From Amycolatopsis sp. CA-128772 (GTDB taxonomy: Bacteria; Actinomycetota; Actinomycetes; Mycobacteriales; Pseudonocardiaceae), in assembly GCF_002904295.1 (NCBI RefSeq), contig NZ_PPHG01000086.1, forward strand, positions 62,001 through 126,000: DNA of 64,000 bases, written 5' to 3'. The notes beneath the pieces were generated by a model, which was not told where the DNA came from, made no database searches, and worked only from the letters and a program-made list of their open reading frames with translations. Shown here one piece after another: positions 42,272-51,464 of the stretch; the first letter of the stretch is position 1; every line of letters starts with the position of its first letter. The position numbers and the translations under genes are program-made.

Positions 42272-43876
42272 TCAGCGTTCGAAGACCCGGCGCCCGGCGA
42301 ACCACGTCTCCACGACCCGCGTTTCCGCCACCTCGGCCGTCCGGAACGGGTCGCGGTCCAGGACCACGAAGTCCGCCGATCGGCCCGGTGTCAGCGCGCC
42401 CGTCACGTCGTCCAGGCCGCACGCCCGGGCGCCGCCCAGGGTGAACGCCTCGATCGCCTCGGCCAGGGTGATCGCCTGCTCCGGCCAGAGCGCGCCCGGC
42501 CGCCGTCCGTACGGGTCCGAGCGGGTCACCAGGCCCGCGATGCCCTCCCAGGCGTTCGGGGACTCGCTCACCGGCCAGTCCGAACCGCCCGCGACCAGTG
42601 CTCCCGTGTCCAGCAGGGTCCGGTTCGGCTGCATCCGCGCGGCCCGCGCCGCCGGCAGGACCTCCGCGATCGCCGAGGGGATCACGCCCGGTACCCACAG
42701 GAACGGCGAAATGTCCGCCGCGACGCCCAGTGACGCGAACCGCGGCAGGTCGTCCGGGTGCACGAACTGGCCGTGCGCCACCTGGAAGCGCGTGCCGGTG
42801 AACCCCGCCGCGCGCACCTCGGCGACCGCGTCCAGGAACTGCCGCACCGAGGCGTCCCCGGTGCAGTGGACCTTCGCCGAGAAGCCGGCGGCGGCCGCCG
42901 TCAGAAGCCATTCGGTCAGGTCGGCCGGGGACATCGTCGTCGACCCGTGGAAGCAGCCGCCGTGGGTCTCGTCGGGCAGGTACGGCTCCAGGAACGCCGC
43001 CGTGCGGGTCGGCGGCACGCCGTCGAGGAAGATCTTCACGAAGTCCGGGCGGTGGTGCTCGGTGCGGTACTCCCCGGCGACCGCCAGCAGCGGCGCCCCG
43101 ATCGGGTCGACGCCGAAGATCGGGTCGTTGACCAGCAGCGACGACACGACCCAGGCGTCGAGTTCGCCGGCGAGGTCGAGCGAGCGCAGCGCGCCCAGGA
43201 TGTCGGTCGACACCCCGGCGTCCTGGAACGCCGTGACGCCGAAGCCGTGCAGGATCTCGATCGCCCGCCGGGACGCGCGGCGGTGCTGCTCCGCGGTCAG
43301 CCCGCCGGCCACGCGCTCGACGAGCACGCCGGCGGCCTCCAGCAGCAGCCCGCTGGGCTCGCCGCCGTCGCGGACGACGATCCCGCCGGGCGGGTCGGGC
43401 GTCGCCGCGGTGATCCCGGCCAGCTCCAGGGCCCGGCTGCTGACCCAGCGGTTGTGCCGGCTGTCGTCCGACAGCGACACCGGCCGCCCGCCCGCGGCGT
43501 CGTCGAGCGCGCGCCGGGCGGCCTCGGTGGACAGCTTCGCGACCAGGGTGGACGCCCAGGCGCCGCCGGTCAGCCACTCGTCCGGGCCCAGGGACGCGGC
43601 CCGGGCGCGGACCGCGTCGAGGATGTCCTCGAAGGCCGCGTCGGCGCCGAAGGTGAGTTCGAACAGGTCCGCGCGGCCGGCCAGCGCGTGGTGGTTGTGC
43701 ACGTCCACCAGCCCCGGCATGACGAACGCGCCGCCGAGGTCGAGCACCTCGGTGTCCGGGCCGGGTTCGGCGCCGGCGGTGACCTTCCCGCCGGCCACGG
43801 CCAGCGAGGACGCCCAGGGCCGGGCGGTGTCCATGGTGTACACCCGGGCGTTCGTCAGCACGAGATCGGCGGCCAT
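42272..43876 (-). CDS. Amidohydrolase family protein (YtcJ-like)
   Basis: A 534-residue metal-dependent amidohydrolase: VDVHNHHALAG (metal His pair), AKVHCTGDAS and RFQVAHGQFVHPDDL (His ligands) and GGSDWPVSESPNAW (Asp), with the composite beta-sandwich at both ends ('LVLTNARVYTMDTARPW', 'DFVVLDRDPFRTAEVAETRV'). The ATG at 43876 lies 2 bp after the MoaF stop, so it is co-transcribed with moaF. YtcJ-like proteins hydrolyse N-acyl or formamide groups; here an N-acylated amine could be the substrate, freeing the amine for the oxidase. That link is inference. Confidence 0.88.
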   Translation of the reverse strand: MAADLVLTNARVYTMDTARPWASSLAVAGGKVTAGAEPGPDTEVLDLGGAFVMPGLVDVHNHHALAGRADLFELTFGADAAFEDILDAVRARAASLGPDEWLTGGAWASTLVAKLSTEAARRALDDAAGGRPVSLSDDSRHNRWVSSRALELAGITAATPDPPGGIVVRDGGEPSGLLLEAAGVLVERVAGGLTAEQHRRASRRAIEILHGFGVTAFQDAGVSTDILGALRSLDLAGELDAWVVSSLLVNDPIFGVDPIGAPLLAVAGEYRTEHHRPDFVKIFLDGVPPTRTAAFLEPYLPDETHGGCFHGSTTMSPADLTEWLLTAAAAGFSAKVHCTGDASVRQFLDAVAEVRAAGFTGTRFQVAHGQFVHPDDLPRFASLGVAADISPFLWVPGVIPSAIAEVLPAARAARMQPNRTLLDTGALVAGGSDWPVSESPNAWEGIAGLVTRSDPYGRRPGALWPEQAITLAEAIEAFTLGGARACGLDDVTGALTPGRSADFVVLDRDPFRTAEVAETRVVETWFAGRRVFER

Positions 43877-43878
43877 GG

Positions 43879-44631
43879 TCAGCTCGCCGCCGGGTCGAAT
43901 TCGCCGGGGTGGACGGTGGTGCTCAGGAGCCGGCCGTGGGCGCCGAAGGTGAAGTGCGTCGGCCGCTCGCCGGTGGCGTCGAGTCCGAAGAGGACGCCGT
44001 GCGAACGCAAGTTGCGGGCGTCGCGGTGGTCGGCGACGGTCACCGACGCACACGGGATGACCTTTTCCCGCCAGGTGAAGACGTGGATGCCGGGCCGGAT
44101 CCGGTAGACGGTGTTCTCGTCGGTGTCGGCGAGCCCGCGCTCGGGGCCGGCCAGGCACTGCCAGGTGTACCAGTGCGGGCTGAGGTAGACGTGCTCGTAG
44201 GCGTGCTCGCGGCTGTAGACCCACAGCACCCGGCGGCCGATCAGCGCGGTGCTCGGCGCCATCGGCTCGCCGCGGACCTGGTAGCCGCCGATCGTCGCGG
44301 GCCGGAACTCCTGCGTGACGCGTGGGGTGCCGTGGTCGCCGATCGTCGTGGTGACCACCAGCGCGCGGCCGTTCCGCAGGTCCAGGAACAGCGACACCGC
44401 CTCGCGGGCGTCCGGCGACGGGTGGCGCTGGACGTAGTAGAGGTCGTCGTCGACGAGGAACGTCTCGCCGGCCGCGATGTCGGAGCCGGTGACCCGGTCC
44501 GGGCCGCCGGCGTCGTCGAGCAGCACGAAGGAACGGCCCTGCAGGTCGTCGACCGTGGGGGCCTTGTTGGCGTCGAAGCCGGGGGCGAGGCCGTCGAGCG
44601 GCAGCCAGGTGGAGGTGTCCGAGAGAGTCAT
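43879..44631 (-). CDS. moaF: MoaF-family protein A
   Basis: A 250-residue protein of the MoaF family, named from the Klebsiella monoamine (moa/mao) regulon. Two related beta-rich halves are visible: 'LQGRSFVLLDDAGGPDRVTG', then 'RPATIGGYQVRGEPMAPSTA' and 'REHAYEHVYLSPHWYTWQCL' before AGPERGLADTDENTVYRI. A GAGGAAG ribosome site precedes the ATG. It is 68 bp from the copper amine oxidase gene, repeating the mao-moa association. Biochemical function is unknown; despite old naming it has no established part in molybdopterin synthesis. A diverged copy is at 53060. Confidence 0.88.
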   Translation of the reverse strand: MTLSDTSTWLPLDGLAPGFDANKAPTVDDLQGRSFVLLDDAGGPDRVTGSDIAAGETFLVDDDLYYVQRHPSPDAREAVSLFLDLRNGRALVVTTTIGDHGTPRVTQEFRPATIGGYQVRGEPMAPSTALIGRRVLWVYSREHAYEHVYLSPHWYTWQCLAGPERGLADTDENTVYRIRPGIHVFTWREKVIPCASVTVADHRDARNLRSHGVLFGLDATGERPTHFTFGAHGRLLSTTVHPGEFDPAAS

Positions 44632-44699
44632 TTCTTCCTCAGTGGATCGGTTGGGGGTCCGGGTGGCAGCGCCCCCGGCCCGGGGCGAAGCCCCGGACC

Positions 44700-46562
44700 T
44701 CAGTGTGCGCAGTGGTCGCCGGAGGGGAGGTCGAGCGCGGGGTTGCGGTCGAGGAACCCGGCCGGCCGGAACAGGAACCCGGAGCGGTCGACCGGCATCA
44801 CCGGCCAGTCCTCGGGGCGGGGGACGTGGGTCGGGCCGAAGACGTGCCAGAGCACGAGGTCGGTGTCGACGAGGTCGCGGTCGGCGGCGGTCCACGCGGG
44901 CAGGCCCGCGCCGCCGGGGTGGGCGTTCGGCCGGTCGCCGGCCGGGAACCGCTCGTCTTCGTGGTACGGCGTCGCCCACAGGTGCTGGGTCGCGAAGGTG
45001 GCGCGGGCGTGCACGGTCGCCTCCGGCTGGGCCATCAGCGTCGCCGACGGACGCGGCACGAGCTGGTAGGCGGTCGGCTTGCCGAGCCGGTTGACCCGCG
45101 AGGAGCTGCGGACCTCCCAGACGCGGGCGCGGGCCGGGTCGGCCCGGCGCATCGCCTCGCGTTCGGTCCGCAGCGGCGTGGTCTTCCAGGTGAACGCGTT
45201 GCCGTACGGGTTCTGCGGCCCGGTCGGCACGCCTTCGACGTCGACCTCGTGCAGGCTGGTGCGGTCGCCGTCGACCTCGACGTCGAGCCGGGCGCAGAAG
45301 AGGTGCTGGTGCACCGGCGCGAACAGGCCGGGCGCCAGCTCGGTGGCGTGCGGCTGGTCCTGCCCCGGTGTCCCGGCGCCGCAGAAGACGATGCCGGTGG
45401 CCTTCGCCTCGAACTCGATCGAGCCGTCGAGGTGGAAGTACCAGTAGTGGCCGTAGTCGTAGTTGCCGATGGTGGAGATCGAGGAGACCACCAGCCGCCG
45501 CGACCGGCGGACCTCGGGCCGGCCGGCGAGGTCGGTGTGCTTCCAGAGGATCCCGTCGTCCTCCTCGTGCAGGCAGATCGCGCGCGGGATTTCCACCGGC
45601 TCACCGCGGTCGTCGGCCACCCAGGCCGGGAGGTAGCGGATCTCGCCGACGCAGTCGCAGCCGAGGCGCAGGTCGTTGCCGTTCTTGCCGAACTGGTACT
45701 CGCCGGCGTCGAAGTAGCTGATCCAGAACCGGCCGGGCGCGACGTCCCCGTACGGGACCACCATCTCCGGGACGGAGGCCCGGTACAGGACCGGCCGGTC
45801 CTGGAAGCTCATCTGGTGCAGCGTCAGGCCTTCGCGGGAGTTGAAGCCGACGCGTAGCCGCCAGCCCTCCCAGGTCACCTCGGCGCCGTCGACGGCGAAG
45901 GTCGGGCCGGCGGGCTGGGTGATCTCGATCGGCTTGAGCGTCGTGCGGGCCGGGACGCCGGTGTACCGCCCGCTCTCGGCGGGCACCGGGACGTCCCCCT
46001 CGTCCTCGACGCGCAGCACGCGCTGCTCGGTCAGGTTCAGGTGCACGATCAGGCCCTCGACCGGGTGCGCCCACGGGCTGTCGTCGGCGTCTTCGCGCAG
46101 GAAGGTCAGCGAGCGCAGGACGCGGCCGGTCTCGTCTTCGCGGCCGAAGTACCCGGGGGCCAGCGGCGCGCAGAAGGCGTGCTCGATCCGGTCGGCGAGA
46201 CCGCGCCGCGCCATCGCGGCCTGCCAGCCCGCCGACGCCTTCGTCAGCTGCTCGGCCAGCGCGTACTCCTCGAACAGGTAGGACGGCTGCCCGCCGGCAT
46301 CGGCCCAGTCGTCCCAGGACACCAGTTCGTCCTTGGTCACCGAGACGACGGCCTCGCCGGCGCGGCCGGTAGCGGTGTCGAGGAGCGTGTAGCGGATCCG
46401 GCGGTCGCCGGCGCCGGCGCGCACCTGCTCCTTGGCGGGCTCGACCGGCAGGGCCTGCGGGACCCGGATCGTGGCGCCGGCCAGCCCGGCGGCGGCGAGG
46501 ACCGCGCGGCCGGCGGTCAGTTCGGCGGCGGTCAGCGGGTCGAGGGGGTGCGGCGTGCTCAC
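44700..46562 (-). CDS. Copper-containing primary amine oxidase (tyramine/phenylethylamine oxidase)
   Basis: A 620-residue enzyme matching actinobacterial copper/TPQ amine oxidases. The cofactor motif T-x-x-N-Y-D-Y appears as TIGNYDY, with Tyr368 as the residue converted to topaquinone. VHQHLFCARLDVEVDG gives the copper His-x-His pair. The substrate-channel region reads 'PMVVPYGD'-like (VPEMVVPYGDVAPGRFW), and the C-terminus is 'FLDRNPALDLPSGDHCAH'. No signal peptide, so cytoplasmic. The GTG at 46562 is the best start but has a poor ribosome site. It turns tyramine-type amines into arylacetaldehydes, ammonia and peroxide, feeding the ALDH and the hpa genes. Confidence 0.92.
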   Translation of the reverse strand: MSTPHPLDPLTAAELTAGRAVLAAAGLAGATIRVPQALPVEPAKEQVRAGAGDRRIRYTLLDTATGRAGEAVVSVTKDELVSWDDWADAGGQPSYLFEEYALAEQLTKASAGWQAAMARRGLADRIEHAFCAPLAPGYFGREDETGRVLRSLTFLREDADDSPWAHPVEGLIVHLNLTEQRVLRVEDEGDVPVPAESGRYTGVPARTTLKPIEITQPAGPTFAVDGAEVTWEGWRLRVGFNSREGLTLHQMSFQDRPVLYRASVPEMVVPYGDVAPGRFWISYFDAGEYQFGKNGNDLRLGCDCVGEIRYLPAWVADDRGEPVEIPRAICLHEEDDGILWKHTDLAGRPEVRRSRRLVVSSISTIGNYDYGHYWYFHLDGSIEFEAKATGIVFCGAGTPGQDQPHATELAPGLFAPVHQHLFCARLDVEVDGDRTSLHEVDVEGVPTGPQNPYGNAFTWKTTPLRTEREAMRRADPARARVWEVRSSSRVNRLGKPTAYQLVPRPSATLMAQPEATVHARATFATQHLWATPYHEDERFPAGDRPNAHPGGAGLPAWTAADRDLVDTDLVLWHVFGPTHVPRPEDWPVMPVDRSGFLFRPAGFLDRNPALDLPSGDHCAH

Positions 46563-46674
46563 CCTGGCCAGTCTCGGCCCGCGCCGCCGCGCGCGCCATC
46601 GCCCGTGCGTCGGCGGACAACAACGGTGCACTCGGCGCCAATCGCCCGGCGGCGCCCGCGGTGAGGATGGGCGC

Positions 46675-47373
46675 ATGCGAACAGATCTCGCCGGGAAGGC
46701 GGTCCTGCTGACCGGCGGGGCGTCCGGCATCGGGCTGGCCTGTGCCCGGGCGTTCCGCGCCGAGGGCGCCCGCGTCGGCGTCGTCGACCGGGAGGCCGGT
46801 CCGGACGTCGTCCAGGCGGACGTCACCGACGAGGCCGCCCTGGCCGCAGCCGTGGACACCGTCGCCCGCCGCTTCGGCGGTCTCGACGTCGTCGTCGGCT
46901 GCGCCGGGATCTCCGGCCCGGTCGGCACGCCGCTCACCGCGACCACGGCCGAGGACGTGGCCCGGGTCCTCGCGGTCAACGTCACCGGGCAGTTCCTGCT
47001 GGTCAAGCACGCGCTGCCGTGGCTGGCCGACGGTGGCGCGGTGGTGCTGCTCGGCAGCGACTCGGCGTTCACGGCGGCGCCGGGCATGGTGCCCTACTGC
47101 GCTTCCAAGGGCGCGGTGGTGGCGATGACCCGCGCACTGGCCGTCGAGGTCCCGGGGATCCGGGTCAACTGCGTCTGCCCGTCGGTGGTGGACACGCCCA
47201 TGGCGCGCGCCGACCTCGGTGCCGTCCTGGACGACCCGGCGTTCCCGGTGCAGGCGGCCGGCGACGTCGCCCGGCAGGTGCTGTTCCTCGCGTCCCCGGC
47301 TTCGCGGCCGGTCAACGGCCAAGCCCTGCTGGCCGACTTCGGGATGTCGGCCCGTTCCGCGTTCCCCGCTTAG
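46675..47373 (+). CDS. Short-chain dehydrogenase/reductase A
   Basis: A 232-residue classical SDR: VLLTGGASGIGLACAR (cofactor loop), DVVVGCAGISG (NAG variant), and the Y-x-x-x-K catalytic pair in MVPYCASKGAVVAM, preceded by LLGSDSAFTA with the Ser. The ATG is 112 bp from the divergent amine-oxidase start. It is followed after 13 bp by a second SDR, so the two form an operon. SDRs sit beside amine oxidases in the Klebsiella mao region too. The substrate is unknown. Confidence 0.88.
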   Translation: MRTDLAGKAVLLTGGASGIGLACARAFRAEGARVGVVDREAGPDVVQADVTDEAALAAAVDTVARRFGGLDVVVGCAGISGPVGTPLTATTAEDVARVLAVNVTGQFLLVKHALPWLADGGAVVLLGSDSAFTAAPGMVPYCASKGAVVAMTRALAVEVPGIRVNCVCPSVVDTPMARADLGAVLDDPAFPVQAAGDVARQVLFLASPASRPVNGQALLADFGMSARSAFPA

Positions 47374-47386
47374 GAAAGGATCCACA

Positions 47387-48187
47387 GTGGACTCATCAGG
47401 CAAGGTCGTCGCCATCACGGGCGGCGGCACCGGCATCGGCGCCGCGGTCGCCCGCCGCTACGCGGGCGAAGGCGCGCACGTGGTCGTGCTGGGCCGGCGG
47501 CGCGAGCCCCTCGAGAAGGTGGCCGCGGAAACCGGCGCGCACGTCATCGCCGGCGACGCGAGCGTGCGCGAGGACGCCGAAGCCGCGGTCGCGGAGATCG
47601 TCGGCAAGTACGGCCGCCTCGACGTCGTGGTGGCGAACGCCGGCGGCCACGGCCTGTCGTCGGTGGTCGACACCGGCGACGACGAGTGGGAGCTGGCCCT
47701 GCGCTCGAACCTCTCCAGCGCGTTCGTGCTCTGCCGGGCCGCGCTGCCGTCGCTGGTCGAGACGGGCGGGCAGGTCGTCGTGGTGTCGTCGCTGGCCGGG
47801 CTGTTCGCCGGGCCGAACGTCGCCGGCTACACCGTCGCCAAGCACGCGCTGATCGGCCTGACCCGCTCGATCGCCCGCGACTTCGGGCCGCGCGGGGTGC
47901 GGGCGAACGCGGTCTGCCCCGGCTGGGTCCGCACCCCGATGGCGGACGGCGAGATGGACCAGTTCGCCGCGGCGGCGGGCTTCACCGGCGGCCACGACGA
48001 GGGCTACCGCCGGGTGACGGCCGAGGTCCCGCTGCGCCGCCCGGCCGAGCCCGGGGAGATCGCGGCGATCGTCCGGTTCCTGGGCTCGGCGGAGTCGTCC
48101 TACATCACCGGCGCGGTGATCGTCGCCGACGGCGGCGCCCACGCGGTGGACCTGCCGACCCTGGCCTTCGAGCGCGCCGGGATGTGA
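47387..48187 (+). CDS. Short-chain dehydrogenase/reductase B
   Basis: A 266-residue classical SDR: VVAITGGGTGIGAAVARRYA, VVLGRRREPLEKVA (a positively charged loop suggesting NADP preference), VVVANAGGHGL, VVSSLAGLFAG and Tyr-Lys in VAGYTVAKHALIG, then 'RANAVCPGWVRTPMADGEMD'. The start is GTG at 47387 with GGAAAGGA nearby. It is the second gene of the SDR operon and ends at the hairpin at 48192-48221, facing the ABC transporter operon. Substrate unknown; an aryl alcohol/ketone or acyl intermediate of the surrounding pathway is possible. Confidence 0.88.
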   Translation: MDSSGKVVAITGGGTGIGAAVARRYAGEGAHVVVLGRRREPLEKVAAETGAHVIAGDASVREDAEAAVAEIVGKYGRLDVVVANAGGHGLSSVVDTGDDEWELALRSNLSSAFVLCRAALPSLVETGGQVVVVSSLAGLFAGPNVAGYTVAKHALIGLTRSIARDFGPRGVRANAVCPGWVRTPMADGEMDQFAAAAGFTGGHDEGYRRVTAEVPLRRPAEPGEIAAIVRFLGSAESSYITGAVIVADGGAHAVDLPTLAFERAGM

Positions 48188-48191
48188 CCCG

Positions 48192-48221
48192 CCTGGGGGC
48201 GTGGGTCGTCACGCCCCCAGG
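48192..48221. terminator. Bidirectional hairpin between SDR B and the ABC operon
   Basis: CCTGGGGGCGT (48192-48202) pairs perfectly with ACGCCCCCAGG (48211-48221) across an 8-base loop. It overlaps the last codons and stop of the leftward livF-like gene and follows the SDR stop by 4 bases. Confidence 0.65.
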
Positions 48222-48901
48222 TAGGCGCGGTGCAGAGTGGCGGGGGAGTCGAGGAGGGCGCGGGCCTCGCCGGCGTAGGTGACCCGGCCCGACGAGACCA
48301 CCACCGCGTCCTGCGCGACGCCGAGGGCCAGGTGCGTGAACTGCTCCACCAGCAGGATCGCCGCCCCCTCGGCGGCGAACCGGGTGACCACCGGCAGCAG
48401 GCGGGTGAACACCACCGGGGCCAGGCCCAGCGACATCTCGTCGATGAGCAGGAACGCCGGGCGCGCGGCGAACGCGCGTGCCAGCACGACCATCTGCTGC
48501 TCGCCGCCCGACAGCAGCGCCGCCGGGGAGTCGCGCCGCTTCTCCAGCTCGGGGAACAGCTCCAGGACCTCGTCGACGGCGGCCGACGTGCGCGCGGTGA
48601 GACGGAGGTTTTCCAGCACCGTCAGCCCGGGGAAGACCGCCCGGCCCTGCTCGATGTGGGCGAGCCCGAGCCGGGCCCGCGCCACCCGCGAGTGCCGGGT
48701 GACGTTCACGCCGCCGATGTGGACGCTGCCGGCCGACGGCGGCACCACCCCGGACACCGCCTCCAGCAGGCTCGTCTTCCCGGCGCCGTTCGGGCCGACC
48801 AGCGCGGTGATCCGGCCGGGTTCGAGGGTGAACCCGACGTCCCGGATGACCGGGCCGGCCCCGCGCTCGACCGTCAGGCCGTCGGCTCGCAACGTGTTCA
48901 C
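48209..48901 (-). CDS. livF: Branched-chain-type ABC transporter ATPase (LivF-like)
   Basis: A 230-residue ABC ATPase: ALVGPNGAGKTSLLEAVSG (Walker A), a Q-loop region with LGLAHIEQGRAVFPGLTVLE (typical of LivF), signature LLSGGEQQMVVLARA and Walker B FLLIDEMSLGLAP. The start is GTG at 48901 and overlaps the upstream stop (GTGA). It is the last gene of the importer operon. It powers uptake with the fused LivM-LivG protein; the substrate is probably an aromatic or amine compound, not leucine, judging from the neighbours. Confidence 0.9.
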   Translation of the reverse strand: MNTLRADGLTVERGAGPVIRDVGFTLEPGRITALVGPNGAGKTSLLEAVSGVVPPSAGSVHIGGVNVTRHSRVARARLGLAHIEQGRAVFPGLTVLENLRLTARTSAAVDEVLELFPELEKRRDSPAALLSGGEQQMVVLARAFAARPAFLLIDEMSLGLAPVVFTRLLPVVTRFAAEGAAILLVEQFTHLALGVAQDAVVVSSGRVTYAGEARALLDSPATLHRAYLGA

Positions 48902-50607
48902 AGCAGCTCCGTTTCGCCCATGTAGGCCTTCAGCACGGCCGGGTCGGCCAGGACGTCCGCCTGCGGCCCGCTCGCCAGGACCTGCCCGAAGTCGAGCACC
49001 GTGAGCGTGTCGCAGACCGACCGCACGAGGTCGAGGTCGTGCTCGATGAGCAGCACCGACACCCCGAACCGGGCCGGGACCTGCCGCAGCCGCCGCCCGA
49101 ACGCCACGTGCTCCTCGTGCGGCAGCCCGGCGGCCGGTTCGTCGAGCAGCAGGACGCGGGGCTTCGCGAGCAGGTGCCCGACGACTTCGACGAGCCGCCG
49201 CGCGCCCGCGTCGACCCGGGACAGCGGCGTCCGCGGACCCGGGCAGCCGAAGAACTCCAGCGCGTCGGCGACCTCGTGGCCGGCGAGCCGCCGCCGGGCG
49301 ACGAACCGCACGTACGCGCCGACGGTGAGGCCGGGCGGGACGCGGTCCTGCTGGAAGGTCCGCCGCAGGCCGCTGCGCGCCCGCCGGGTGGGCGAGCCGG
49401 TGAGCGGCCGGCCGCCGAGAGTGGCGGTGCCGGTGGCCCGGGGGAGGAAGCCGCTGATCGCGTCGACCAAAGTGGACTTCCCGGCGCCGTTCGGCCCGAT
49501 AACGCCGAGGATCCCGTGTTCCGGCACGCTGATGTCCACATCGGACAGTGCGGTGACGTGCCCGAAGGAGACGCTCAGCCCCCGCACCTCGAGCACCGGA
49601 TCGCCGATCGGCACCGGCTCGACCTCGGCGACGTCGGTCAGGCCGGCGGTGATCGCGGGCCGGCGGCGGTACCGGAGCGCCCGCACGGCCGTGCCGAGGT
49701 TGCCGCGGCTGGTGAGCGCCTGCACGCCGAGCACGCCGAAGACGACGAACCCCCAGTCCTGCGGGACGCCCCAGCGTTTGAGCAGTTCGGGCACGGCGAC
49801 CCAGAGCAGCGCGCCGAACACGGCCATGTCGATCAGGTGCGCGCCGGACATGATGGCCAGCACGTAGAGGGCGAGTGACTGGATGGCGGTGAAGCTGGCC
49901 GGGAAGGCGAGCCCGACCTGCCCGGTGAGCAGGCCGCCGCTGATCCCGCCGAGCGCGGCGCTGACCGCGAAGGCGGTGAGCTTGGAGGTCCGCACGCCCG
50001 CGCCGACGGCGGCGGTCCCGCGTTCGGAGAAGGCGACCAGGTGCCAGCTGCTGCCCCACCGCCCGCGGCGCAGGAAGTACACGACGAGCCCGCAGGCGAC
50101 GAGCACGAGCACGGCGAACAGGAAGTACGACCGGTCGTCGGAGAAGGCGTCGGGGCGTTCGACGGAGAGACCTTCGGTGGCCCCGGGGAACTGGATCTGC
50201 ACGAGGGTCAGATCGGCGGCCGCGGCGAGCCCGAGCGTGACGACGGCGAGGGTGATGCCCCGCAGCCGCAGCGCGGGCAGCCCGACGAGCACCCCGGCCA
50301 GCGCGGCGGCGAGGCCGCCGAGCAGCAGCCAGGTGACGAACCCCCCGGGAACCTGGGCAACGTTGCAGGCGCAGACGACGAACGCCCCGACGGCGGCGAA
50401 GGTCAGCTGGCAGAGCGAGATCATCCCGGCGGTCCCGGTGACGACGCCGAGCCCGAGCAGGGCGATGGCGGCGACAACGGCACTGACCCCGAGGTAGACG
50501 AAGTACCCGGCCAGCCCGACGCTGAGCGCATAGCCGACGGCAACGGCGGCGGCCGCGACGAGCAGGGGGAGCGTTGTCCGGGCGAGCGGGTGTTCAGCGA
50601 GCCGCAT
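48898..50607 (-). CDS. LivM-LivG fusion: ABC permease with C-terminal ATPase
   Basis: A 569-residue fusion. Residues 1-310 are a LivM-type permease with about nine hydrophobic helices ('GTAGMISLCQLTFAAVGAFV', LGGISGGLLTGQVGLAFP). Residues 335-569 are a LivG-type ATPase: GPNGAGKST at 371-378, 'RSGLRRTFQQDRVPPGLTVG' and VLLLDEPAAGLPHEEHV. The ABC signature is degenerate: LSRVDAGARR stands where LSGGQ or a LivG equivalent is expected. It overlaps LivH by 14 bp and LivF by 4 bp. The fusion fixes a 1:1 ratio of pore and motor. Confidence 0.9.
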   Translation of the reverse strand: MRLAEHPLARTTLPLLVAAAAVAVGYALSVGLAGYFVYLGVSAVVAAIALLGLGVVTGTAGMISLCQLTFAAVGAFVVCACNVAQVPGGFVTWLLLGGLAAALAGVLVGLPALRLRGITLAVVTLGLAAAADLTLVQIQFPGATEGLSVERPDAFSDDRSYFLFAVLVLVACGLVVYFLRRGRWGSSWHLVAFSERGTAAVGAGVRTSKLTAFAVSAALGGISGGLLTGQVGLAFPASFTAIQSLALYVLAIMSGAHLIDMAVFGALLWVAVPELLKRWGVPQDWGFVVFGVLGVQALTSRGNLGTAVRALRYRRRPAITAGLTDVAEVEPVPIGDPVLEVRGLSVSFGHVTALSDVDISVPEHGILGVIGPNGAGKSTLVDAISGFLPRATGTATLGGRPLTGSPTRRARSGLRRTFQQDRVPPGLTVGAYVRFVARRRLAGHEVADALEFFGCPGPRTPLSRVDAGARRLVEVVGHLLAKPRVLLLDEPAAGLPHEEHVAFGRRLRQVPARFGVSVLLIEHDLDLVRSVCDTLTVLDFGQVLASGPQADVLADPAVLKAYMGETELL

Positions 50608-51454
50608 CCCACACCTCCTTGCGCTGCGTCCACAGCAGCAGCGCCACGATGACCAGGAACGGCAGGAAGTACCGCAGCACCGACAGCCGGTCGCTCTGGG
50701 CGACCGCGCCCTGGGCCATGCCCAGGACCAGGCCGCCCGCCACCGCCAGGTCCAGCCGGCGGAAGCCGCCCAGCAGGGCGGCCGCCGCGGCCGGGACCAC
50801 CAGCATCGCCAGTGACGTCGGGTCGTTCGACTGGGACGGTGCCACGATCGACACCGCCAAGGTCGCGATCACCCCCGTCGCCGTCCACACGCCGACCGAC
50901 AGCGGGCGGGCCGGGATGCCCAGCAGCTCCGCCGTCGTCGGGCGCTCCGACAGGGCCCGCAGGCGGACCCCCAGCGACGTGCGGGCCAGCACCGTGCGGC
51001 AGCCCAGGGCCACCAGCACCGCCAGCGCGACCGTGAGCACCGTGACCTGGCTGACCACCACCCCGCCCACGGTGAACGCCGGGCCGGCCAGCAGCGGGTG
51101 GAACGGCTGCGGCTTGTTGCCGAACAGGATGAACGCCAGCGAGATCAGCAGCAGGAGCACCGCGACCGTCGCCGCCGAGCGCGTGCCCGTGTCCGCCTCG
51201 GCCAGCCACGTCGAGACGATCCAGCCCAGGACCGCGCTCAGCGCGCCGCCGAGCAGGATCCCGGTCAGCGTCGCCAGCCACGCGGGGACCCCGAGGTGGA
51301 CGGCGAGGAAGACGGCGACGTAGCAGCCGAACATCCCGGTCGCGGACTGGGCGAAGTTGACCACCCGCACCAGCCGCGACATCAGGGTGAGGCAGACCGC
51401 CAGCACCGCGTAGAGCCCGCCGGCGGCGAGCCCGGCCAGAGCACCCTGCAGCAT
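50594..51454 (-). CDS. livH: Branched-chain-type ABC permease (LivH-like)
   Basis: A 286-residue permease with seven to eight helices: LAAGGLYAVLAVCLTLMSRL then 'VRVVNFAQSATGMFGCYVAV', the LivH signature, and the EAA-like loop 'TSLGVRLRALSERPTTAELL' then GIPARPLSV. The ATG at 51454 is 10 bp after the binding-protein stop. It pairs with the permease half of the LivM-LivG fusion. Confidence 0.9.
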   Translation of the reverse strand: MLQGALAGLAAGGLYAVLAVCLTLMSRLVRVVNFAQSATGMFGCYVAVFLAVHLGVPAWLATLTGILLGGALSAVLGWIVSTWLAEADTGTRSAATVAVLLLLISLAFILFGNKPQPFHPLLAGPAFTVGGVVVSQVTVLTVALAVLVALGCRTVLARTSLGVRLRALSERPTTAELLGIPARPLSVGVWTATGVIATLAVSIVAPSQSNDPTSLAMLVVPAAAAALLGGFRRLDLAVAGGLVLGMAQGAVAQSDRLSVLRYFLPFLVIVALLLWTQRKEVWDAAR

Positions 51455-51464
51455 GCCCGTCCTC

